A stretch of 14,358 nucleotides of DNA from Desulfovibrio sp. (GTDB taxonomy: Bacteria; Desulfobacterota; Desulfovibrionia; Desulfovibrionales; Desulfovibrionaceae). Below the pieces are notes generated by a model. It saw nothing but the letters and a program-made list of their open reading frames with translations. It was not told the origin of the DNA and did not search any database. The stretch lies in assembly GCA_020217165.1 (NCBI GenBank), contig JAIWOE010000091.1, positions 1 to 14,358 on the forward strand, in the 5' to 3' direction. Each line of letters starts with the position of its first letter. Position 1 is the first letter of the stretch. The position numbers and the translations under genes were made by a program. Of the stretch, positions 1 to 6,400 are shown piece by piece.

Positions 1-417
1 GGGGCCGGTGGCACCGCACCGCGTGGCAGGGTGGGGGCGCCACCGACAGCGCGAGCCCCGGCGGCGGGCTGGGTTCCGGCACCGGGCGGCAGGCCCCCCG
101 GTGCGCGTCCTCCTGGCATTCGCCCTCCAGGAGCACCACCCCCAAGCATGCGACCTCCCGTGCCCGTACCGCCACCGGTGCGGCCGCCTGTGTGGCCCGT
201 GCCACCGCCGGTGCCTGTGCCGCGTCCCTATGCGCCGGCCTATGTCAATCCGTACGCCGTGGGGGCGGCCATCGGCATCCTGACGGTGCTTCCCGCGGCG
301 GCCATCCTTCTTTCCACCAGCAACAACCAGAAGGTCTACGTGGTGGACCAGCGGTGTTACATTGAGCGCCGCGATGCCAGCGGCACGGTCTATTACGAAG
401 AGACGGTCTGTCCTTAA
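1..417 (+). CDS. Proline-rich hypothetical protein, 5' end outside the window
   Basis: The reading frame is open from the first base and stops with TAA at 415-417, so the true start is probably upstream. A GTG at 31 is possible but has no Shine-Dalgarno sequence. In order the protein shows a Gly/Pro/Ala-rich part, a run of imperfect RPPG-x repeats that passes into PPPV-type repeats, a hydrophobic stretch (AVGAAIGILTVLPAAAILL) that may be a membrane segment or glycine-zipper, and a short C-terminal module containing QKVYVVDQRCYIERR with two cysteines, the second two residues from the end. The two cysteines could form a disulfide in an oxidising compartment, which fits an envelope protein; this is inference. 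I do not recognise a named family. The mix of a Pro-rich spacer and a hydrophobic segment suggests a small periplasmic or membrane-attached protein. The reading frame is well supported; the function is unknown. Confidence 0.7.
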   Translation, partial: GAGGTAPRGRVGAPPTARAPAAGWVPAPGGRPPGARPPGIRPPGAPPPSMRPPVPVPPPVRPPVWPVPPPVPVPRPYAPAYVNPYAVGAAIGILTVLPAAAILLSTSNNQKVYVVDQRCYIERRDASGTVYYEETVCP

Positions 418-447
418 GTGAGACGAAGGAAGGATGGACACCTTGAC

Positions 448-486
448 GCCGTCGTCCGGCCATGCCTGCAGGAGCCGGGCGGCGGC
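448..486 (+). terminator. Long GC-rich hairpin between convergent genes
   Basis: Bases 448-460 pair with 474-486 over 13 bp around a 13-nt loop (461-473). Two of the pairs are T-G wobbles (452/482 and 455/479). These would be G-U pairs in plus-strand RNA but A-C mismatches in minus-strand RNA, so the fold suits transcripts of the proline-rich gene that ends 30 bp upstream. No T tract follows, so it may stop transcription imperfectly or mainly protect a 3' end. Confidence 0.5.
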
Positions 487-508
487 ACTGCGTGGTGGAC
501 GAATCTCC

Positions 509-1387
509 CTACTTCGGATTGCGCCGCAGGGGCGCAGTCTCCAGGAAAAACCGGGCCACGCGGCGGGCAGTGGGCTTGTGGTAGATCATCCCCGCATGGC
601 AGACGGGCTCGCCGGCTTCCAGTATCCAGCCCGGCACGGCAATGTCGCTGCCGTCGGCGGGAAGAACAAAATTGTCCAGGGGTGTGGTCAGGGCCAGCAC
701 CGGGCACGGCGGTGGCAAATCCCGGGCTTCCAGTTCCCGGATCAGGGGGCCGCCATACAACAGGGATCGCGCCAGCCGTCCGATGCCCAGGGCCGCCAGC
801 CGGCTGCCGCCATGGGGCGCGCCCAGGGTCACGGCGGCGGCCACCTTGCAGGTGTCGCCATCCATGCAGTGCGGGCTGGAAAGATAGCCCCGGACCAGCA
901 GCCCGCCCAGGCTGTGGCCCACCAGGAGCACGGGCTCGCCGGGATATTGAGTCCGCAGCTGATCCACGGCACGGGAGAGCTTGTCCAGGATTGAAAAATA
1001 GTCCGTGCAAAAGGAGCAATAGTTCAGGGCGGCGGTGCGGGTGAAGCCATCCCGCGCCAGCCAGCGTCGAAAGCGTAGCCATCCCGAGGCGTTATGGTAC
1101 AAGCCGTGGATGAAGAGCACGGGAGGGCGCAGGGCCTCGCCCTCGGTGCGGTGCAAAAATGGAAGCGCCCCGAGGGGATACAGGCCAAAGGCCTGCAATT
1201 GGGCCAGGACGCTGGAGCCCAGCAGCCAGGCCGTGGCCCGGGGCAGGGAGAGCCGCCATTGCGTGCAAAGATGCCGGGCGTGGCCGGTGTTCACCGTCTC
1301 ATACAGCCAGAACAGGGTGGTGAGCCCGGTCATGACCAGGATTGACAGAATCAGAAGCAGCAGTATGGCGACGATGACAATACCCAT
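509..1387 (-). CDS. Membrane-anchored alpha/beta-hydrolase (lipase/esterase-like)
   Basis: This 292-residue protein is a serine hydrolase of the alpha/beta fold. Residues 1-30 are strongly hydrophobic (a run of I, V and L), forming a signal anchor. The fold markers follow: LFIHG at 91-95 (oxyanion-hole loop), the nucleophile elbow GHSLGG at 157-162 with Ser159, and LGAPHGGS at 188-195, typical of triacylglycerol lipase and PGAP1-like hydrolases. Asp238 in TTPLDNF and His264 are well placed to complete the triad. The substrate is unknown; a lipid or acyl ester at the membrane is likely but not shown. The start at 1387 is the only one that keeps the anchor, although no Shine-Dalgarno precedes it and a candidate -10 box lies only 7 nt upstream. 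The gene is divergent from the nitroreductase and convergent with the proline-rich gene. Confidence 0.85.
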   Translation of the reverse strand: MGIVIVAILLLLILSILVMTGLTTLFWLYETVNTGHARHLCTQWRLSLPRATAWLLGSSVLAQLQAFGLYPLGALPFLHRTEGEALRPPVLFIHGLYHNASGWLRFRRWLARDGFTRTAALNYCSFCTDYFSILDKLSRAVDQLRTQYPGEPVLLVGHSLGGLLVRGYLSSPHCMDGDTCKVAAAVTLGAPHGGSRLAALGIGRLARSLLYGGPLIRELEARDLPPPCPVLALTTPLDNFVLPADGSDIAVPGWILEAGEPVCHAGMIYHKPTARRVARFFLETAPLRRNPK

Positions 1388-1402
1388 GCCATACGCTATA
1401 CG
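1374..1402 (+). promoter_or_regulatory. Candidate promoter for the nitroreductase
   Basis: ATGACA (1374-1379), 17 nt, then TATACG (1397-1402) resembles a sigma70 promoter. Transcription would start near 1409, giving a leader of about 30 nt that holds a strong AAGGAGG ribosome site at 1426-1432. The TATA core is shared with the hydrolase promoter on the opposite strand. A second -35-like TTGACA at 1342-1347 has only a poor -10 partner. Confidence 0.4.
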
Positions 1403-1424
1403 AACTAGAACATTGTCCTGTCAA
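1395..1424 (-). promoter_or_regulatory. Candidate promoter for the alpha/beta-hydrolase
   Basis: Read on the minus strand, a perfect -35 TTGACA (plus coordinates 1419-1424) is separated by 18 nt from a -10 TATAGC (1395-1400). The -10 lies 7 nt before the hydrolase ATG, so transcription would begin about at the start codon. It overlaps the nitroreductase -10 box on the other strand. Confidence 0.45.
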
Positions 1425-1439
1425 CAAGGAGGCAGAATC

Positions 1440-1949
1440 ATGGATTGTTTGACCGCCATTCACGCGCGCCGCAGCATTCGGGACTTCACCCCCGAGCCTG
1501 TTTCCGAAACCCAGCTGGAGATTCTGCTCCGTGCGGCCATGGCGGCGCCATCCGCCGGCAATGCCCAGCCCTGGGAATTCGTGGTGGTGCGGGAGGCTGA
1601 CACGCGCCAGCGTGTGGCGGAGATCCACCCGTACGCAAAGATGGCCCCCAAGGCCCCCCTGGGGGTGCTGGTGTGCGGGGACATCTCCCGCGAGAAGTAT
1701 CCCGGCTTCTGGCCCCAGGACTGCGCCGCCGCAGTGCAGAACCTGCTGCTGGCGGCCACGGCCCAGGGCCTGGGCACAGTATGGACGGGCATTTATCCCG
1801 TGGAGGAGCGGGTGGCGATGTTCCGGACACTCTTCAATCTGCCCGAACGATTGGTGCCGTTTTCCTTTATTCCAGTGGGCTATCCAAAGGAAGACAAGCC
1901 GCAGGTGGATCGTTTCGACGAATCCAGAATTCATTTTGAAAGAATGTAA
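1440..1949 (+). CDS. Nitroreductase family protein (FMN-dependent)
   Basis: The 169-residue product is a short nitroreductase-fold flavoprotein, likely dimeric and cytoplasmic, that would use NAD(P)H to reduce nitro compounds, quinones or other electron acceptors. The FMN phosphate-binding segment ARRSIRDF lies at 9-16. APSAGNAQPWEF (36-47) is the conserved ribityl/isoalloxazine-side loop, and GLGTVWTG (110-117) and IPVGYPKE (144-151) match the C-terminal FMN-contact motifs. The start is set by AAGGAGG at 1426-1432, 7 nt upstream; in-frame codons further upstream lie inside the opposite hydrolase gene and were rejected. The physiological substrate cannot be told from sequence. The single-gene transcript is followed by an inverted repeat. 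Confidence 0.93.
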   Translation: MDCLTAIHARRSIRDFTPEPVSETQLEILLRAAMAAPSAGNAQPWEFVVVREADTRQRVAEIHPYAKMAPKAPLGVLVCGDISREKYPGFWPQDCAAAVQNLLLAATAQGLGTVWTGIYPVEERVAMFRTLFNLPERLVPFSFIPVGYPKEDKPQVDRFDESRIHFERM

Positions 1950-1950
1950 A

Positions 1951-1987
1951 ATTTTGTCAATTTCCGGGGGGATTTGGAGGACAAAAT
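1951..1987. repeat. 8-bp perfect inverted repeat downstream of the nitroreductase
   Basis: ATTTTGTC (1951-1958) is exactly mirrored by GACAAAAT (1980-1987) across a 21-nt spacer, starting 2 bp after the nitroreductase stop codon. No T run follows the right arm. It could be a weak terminator stem or an operator for a dimeric regulator acting on the downstream flgM region. Confidence 0.4.
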
Positions 1988-2020
1988 GCTGTAACATCGC
2001 TGGCTTGAGACCCGCGACCC

Positions 2021-2048
2021 TAATAATCAGTCGTGTTGCGGTCGATAT
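2021..2048 (+). promoter_or_regulatory. Possible sigma28 (FliA) promoter for flgM
   Basis: GTCGATAT (2041-2048) matches 6 of 8 bases of the sigma28 -10 consensus GCCGATAA. A TAAT (2021-2024) lies 16 nt upstream, where consensus TAAA would be expected at 15. Transcription would begin near 2055, after the alternative ATG at 2049 and about 50 nt before the preferred flgM start. The match is imperfect, but a FliA promoter before flgM is common biology. Confidence 0.3.
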
Positions 2049-2093
2049 GTGAGACAATGGAAGAGGCGGCTGCCACGGCGGTCCCAATCTGGC

Positions 2094-2099
2094 AAGGTG
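2094..2099 (+). promoter_or_regulatory. Ribosome binding site deciding the flgM start
   Basis: AAGGTG lies 6 nt before the ATG at 2106. The in-frame ATG at 2049 has no comparable site and would add 19 residues unlike FlgM proteins. Confidence 0.5.
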
Positions 2100-2105
2100 C
2101 AGCAG

Positions 2106-2396
2106 ATGGATGTGAAAAAGCTCATCGCAGGCGCAGAGGTCTCCCAGGAGGAGACGTCCAGGGCCAGGCAGCGCGACACGAAAGGACGCCAGAAGGCGGC
2201 CGCTTCCTCAGATCGCGTGACCCTGAGCGCCCGCCGCGTGACGCCGGAAGACGCCGCTGCCCATGTTGCCGAGCAGGCCGCCCGGGCGGAAAAGGTCCGC
2301 CTGCTCAAGGAAGCCGTCCGCACCGGGGCGTACCGGGCCGATATTCGCGAAGTGGCCCGCAACCTGCTCTTTAGCGACTTCAAGCCACTGGAATAA
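2106..2396 (+). CDS. flgM: FlgM-like anti-sigma28 factor
   Basis: The 96-residue protein fits FlgM, which binds and inhibits FliA (sigma28) until the hook is complete and FlgM is exported by the flagellar type III apparatus. The first half (about 1-35) is polar, charged and probably disordered, as in known FlgM. The FlgM-type DRVTLS lies at 36-41, and the sigma-binding helical part covers 60-88, with EKV at 62-64, LKEAV at 67-71, GAY at 74-76 and VARNLL at 83-88. Length is normal for the family. No flgN, flgK or other flagellar gene is visible nearby, so this is an orphan copy in this window. It ends one base from the convergent transglycosylase. Identification rests on motif recall; the call is fairly sure. 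Confidence 0.82.
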   Translation: MDVKKLIAGAEVSQEETSRARQRDTKGRQKAAASSDRVTLSARRVTPEDAAAHVAEQAARAEKVRLLKEAVRTGAYRADIREVARNLLFSDFKPLE

Positions 2397-2397
2397 T

Positions 2398-3285
2398 TTA
2401 GGATTTGCTGTCTTTGCTGCGGGATGAGGGGGCGCCTTGGTTAGGCAGGCTCAGAATATGGGCCTGCCGCGCCAGGATGCGCGTCACGTAGTCCCTGGTC
2501 TCGTCAAAGGGCGGAATCCCTCCGTATTTTTCCACATTTTTTGGGCCGGCATTGTAGGCTGCCAGGGCCAGGGACATCTCCTTGAATGCCCGCAGCATCC
2601 AGCGTAAATAGGTGGCCCCGGCCTTGATGTTGGCGTCGGCGTCAAAGGGGGAGGTCAGCCCCAGCAGGCGTTGCGTCTCCGGCATGATCTGCATGATGCC
2701 TTCCGCCCCCTTGGGGGAGACGGCGGTGGGCGAAAAGCCGCTTTCCTGCTCGATGACGCAATATACCAGCACCGGGTCCAGCTTGTTGGCCGTGGCGTGG
2801 CGCTGAATCATGGCCATGAGGGCGCGGGACGCCTGGGGGTGGGGATAGGGCCGGGAGGCTGCCCAGGCCGCCAGCTGCTCCAGAGTCCAGGCGCTGGCCG
2901 GCGTGCCCTTGAATCCACCAGGAGACAATCCCGACGCCGGTGGCAGGTTGGTAAAGCCCGTGAGGGGGCCTTCCGGCTCCACGATGGCCTGTTTCTCCCG
3001 CAGCAGGCGCACCAGCGCATCATGGTCCGGGCGGTTGGCCTGGTCAGCGGCTGGCGCGCCCGCCTTGTGGGGCGGACGCTCGATGGTCCCTTCATACAGG
3101 GGCTTGTACTTGTCGTTCAGTTTGGTGCGGGAAAGGTGCAGCATTCCCAGGGGATCTTCGTAGCCGTACACGGTGTAGCCCACCGCCGGGGCCGGCATGG
3201 CGCACAGGATGGCCAGGGTCAGTCCTAGCACCGCAGGGCGGCACAGGGCAGGCACCCCGGTAGAAGGACGAAGGGAAGTACGCAT
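2398..3285 (-). CDS. Secreted lytic transglycosylase, SLT family 1
   Basis: The 295-residue protein cleaves the MurNAc-GlcNAc bond of peptidoglycan with formation of 1,6-anhydroMurNAc, acting in the periplasm. A signal peptide covers about 1-36 (core VLGLTLAILCAM, likely cleavage after VG at 36). YTVYGYEDPLG (37-47) begins a small DUF4124-like segment often found before such domains. A Pro/Gly linker spans about 70-135. The SLT domain covers about 155-275 and has all family-1 motifs: catalytic Glu181 in EQESGFSP, GAEGIMQIMP (193-202), NIKAG (219-223) and LALAAYNAG (239-247). There is no lipobox. The start keeps the signal peptide, but no Shine-Dalgarno is seen and a candidate -10 box lies 6 nt upstream. 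It is divergent from the A2M operon. Membership of MltC, MltE or Slt subgroups cannot be decided. Confidence 0.93.
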   Translation of the reverse strand: MRTSLRPSTGVPALCRPAVLGLTLAILCAMPAPAVGYTVYGYEDPLGMLHLSRTKLNDKYKPLYEGTIERPPHKAGAPAADQANRPDHDALVRLLREKQAIVEPEGPLTGFTNLPPASGLSPGGFKGTPASAWTLEQLAAWAASRPYPHPQASRALMAMIQRHATANKLDPVLVYCVIEQESGFSPTAVSPKGAEGIMQIMPETQRLLGLTSPFDADANIKAGATYLRWMLRAFKEMSLALAAYNAGPKNVEKYGGIPPFDETRDYVTRILARQAHILSLPNQGAPSSRSKDSKS

Positions 3286-3291
3286 GGTTTC

Positions 3292-3319
3292 ACTGTAATG
3301 GAGTCTGGGGCCGAGTCAA
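3292..3319 (-). promoter_or_regulatory. Candidate promoter for the lytic transglycosylase
   Basis: On the minus strand TTGACT (plus 3314-3319), 16 nt, then TACAGT (3292-3297) forms a sigma70-like pair. Only 6 nt separate the -10 from the ATG, which would give a leaderless mRNA. The 8-mer ATTACAGT at the -10 recurs in the candidate bfr promoter. Confidence 0.4.
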
Positions 3320-3379
3320 GCGGCCAGCCGCCGCCTCTCAAAGACGCCACCTCGGATGTCATCTTAAAGACGAGCCCGC

Positions 3380-3408
3380 TTGTGTTTATCCTGCGCTGCA
3401 TGTAATGA
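3380..3408 (+). promoter_or_regulatory. Weak candidate promoter for the A2M-pbpC operon
   Basis: TTGTGT (3380-3385), 17 nt, then TAATGA (3403-3408) is the best sigma70-like pair I see in the 176-bp gap before the A2M gene. It would give a leader of about 47 nt. Both boxes are poor matches, so an alternative sigma factor or another position is possible. Confidence 0.22.
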
Positions 3409-3461
3409 AGAAACTCGAAAAAGAGTCCCTCCCCCGTCTGTTTCTGCGCAAGGAGTGAACC

Positions 3462-6400
3462 ATGGGCCAACGTAGCGATGCCGGGCATGGTGCCCGGAAT
3501 GTCCGGATGTCGGCAGTTCGGATCATGTTGTGCATGGTGCCTGTCCTGTTCTGGGCGATTGTCTGGCTGATGCCGGGCACCGCCGCGGCGCAGGCGGCAG
3601 GCAACGCCGTACGCATCGCCGCCATGACCATGGACGGTCTGGAGCGCAGCTTCGTGCTCATCGCCTTCGACCAGCCCGTGGCCCAGGGCCGGGTGGGCAA
3701 GATTGCCGGGAGCGCCCCTGCGACCCTGGACCCCCGCGTGGAGGGGACGTGGTCCTGGATCAGCCCCTTTGTGCTGCGCTTTGACGCCAAGACCCCCCTC
3801 AAGCAGAACGCCAGGTACAAGATCACCTTCAATCAGTCGCGCTTGCTGGACAAGGGCATGCGCCTGGCCGATGGGGAGGTGGCGTATTTGAAAACCGGTT
3901 CCTTTGGGGTGCGCAAGTTCGAGATCACCCAGGAAACCGACCCCAAGGAGCCCGGCAAGACCATCCTGCGCGGAGTGCTGGAACTCAGTGAGGCCGTGGA
4001 GCCCGAGCAGCTCCTCAAGTTCCTGACCCTCAAGGACCCCGCCGGCAAGGAACAGGAAATCTCCCTGCAGACCACCTGGCGCTCGCGCTACCTCACCTTT
4101 GCCGCCGGTCCCTTCCCCAAAACCAAGCAGGCCGCAAAATACACCCTGACCCTGGCCAAGGGGCTGCGCCAAGCCGAGGGCGATCTGGAGCTGGAAGCCC
4201 CTGTCACCCGGCAGGTGACGGTGCAGCTCAACCCCAATCTCACGGTCAAGAACGCTTCGGCCTCCAGCCGGCCCGGCCAGGGGACGGTGACCATCACCTT
4301 CTCCTCCCCGGTGGAGCAGGGCGCCGCCCGCGAGGCCATCCGCGTGGAGCCGCAGGTGGCCTATTCCGTGGTCGCCTCGGGAGAAGAGCTGCTGATCAAC
4401 GGCAAATTTCTCCCCGGGGAAACCTATACCATTTCCCTGGCCAAGGGCCTTCAGGCCCTGGACGGCGCCCGGCTGCAGCAGGCCGTCACCGTGAAGGCGG
4501 ACATTCCGGACCTGGAGCCCACCCTGGGCTTTTCCGGCAAGGGCGTCTTCCTTTCCAAGGCCGGGTTCAAGACCCTGGGCCTGACCTCCGTGAACACCGA
4601 TTCCGCCACCCTGGCCGTGGACCGGGTTTATCGCAACAATCTCTTTCTGCTGCTGGGCCAGTATTCCAGCGGCACCTTGCTGGAGGACGAGAATTACGGC
4701 GGCGAGGTCTATGACTACCTGGGCGACCGGCTCCTCTCCAAGGATATTGATCTGCCAGAAGAAATGAACGTGGAACAGGTCATACCCCTGGAACTGGAGA
4801 CCCTGATTCCGGCGGAAGAAAAGGGCCTTTTTAGAATTTCCGCTGCTCTTCCAGGACGTTACAGTGCCGCACAGCGCTGGGTGCTGCTCACGGACATCGG
4901 CCTGGTGGCCAAGCTGGGGGTGGATGAGCTGGTGGCCAGCGCGGCTTCGGTGGACACCCTCCAGGCCCTGCCCGATGTCAGGCTTACCCTGCTCAGTTAC
5001 CAGAACCAGGTGCTGGCCACGGGGGAAACCAACGACCAGGGCGTTTGGGAAGTGGCCCTGGACAAGGCCGCCCTGGAAAAACACCGGCCCTATCTGCTCC
5101 TGGCGGAAACCGATGACGACTTCTCCTTCTTGCTGTTCGACCAGTTCCGCATCGACCAGACCGGGCAGGACGTGGGCGGCCTGGCCATGGCCCAGGCGGG
5201 CTACACGGCGTACCTCTATGGCGAACGCGACCTCTACCGCCCCGGCGAAACCGCCCACGGTGTGATCCTGGTGCGCGATGCCAGCCTGGACACGCCGCCG
5301 CCCATGCCCCTCAAGCTCGTCCACAAGGATCCCCGCGGCCAAGAGCTGGCCGCCATGGTGGTCAAAAGTGACGAGCAGGGTGTGGCAACCTTCGATCTGG
5401 ATATCCCCGCCTTTGCCCTCACCGGCCGCTATCTGGTGGAATGCCTGGTGGCAGACAGGGTGGTGGGGGAATACCGCTATCAGGTGGAAGAATTTCTCCC
5501 GGACCGCATCAAGGTGGATGTGCTGGCCCCGGACGCCGAGCCCCGGGCCGGACAGGCGCTGCGGTTCACCGTGGACAGCCGCTACTTTTTCGGGCCGCCC
5601 GCCTCGGGCCTGCCCATGGAAGCCACGGTGCGGCTCAAGCCGGCGCCGTTTTCTTCCAAGGCCTTTCCGGGCTACCTCTTTGGCAATGCGGATCTGAAGT
5701 TCCAGGACCAGGAGATATTCGTCAAGGAAGGGCAGCTGGATGACGAAGGCCGCATCAGCCTGGAAACGGTCATCCCCGACGGCGTGCGTCCCCCCGCGGC
5801 CCTGCAGGCGGAAATCGTGGCCCGCGTGCGCGAGCGCGGGGGCCGTGGCGTGGCCGCCCGGCTCACCCGCATGGTGCACGCCTACCCGCGCTATGTGGGC
5901 ATCAAGCAACTGGGGCGCACGGGGGTGAATCCCGGCGAACCCATGACCTTTGACTATGTGCTGGTGAACCCGGACGGCAACCGTACCGAGGCCGCGGCAT
6001 CCCTGAAGGCTGTGATCTGGAAGGACCAGTGGCAGACCGTGCTGCGCCGCACGCCCTCGGGCAGCTTCCGATACGAGTCCGAACGCCAGAGCGTGCCCAT
6101 GGAGGAACTCGCCCTCACCGCCGCCGGCGGGCAAGGCAGCTTCCAGTGGACGCCCCCGGCCTTTGGCAGCTACCGGGTGGAAATTGCGGACGAGCAGGGC
6201 GGGGCGGCCTCCCAGGCCACCTTCTATGCCGGTGGGTGGGGCTACTCGCCCTGGGCCGTGGAGAATCCCGCCACCCTGGAACTGGTGCCGGACAAGGCTG
6301 AATACAAGCCCGGAGAAACGGCCACCGTCCAGATTCGCGCACCCTTCGGCGGCCGCCTGCTGGTGACCGTGGAGAAGGATCGCGTCTACGACCTGCAGCT

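Noticed and set aside
418..994. Plus-strand open frames (about 186-208 codons) over the hydrolase gene
   Set aside because: No motifs; the minus strand carries a complete alpha/beta-hydrolase with nucleophile elbow and triad.
1035..1439. Longer N-terminus for the nitroreductase
   Set aside because: It would overlap the hydrolase gene on the other strand; the ATG at 1440 has a strong AAGGAGG and begins the family-typical sequence.
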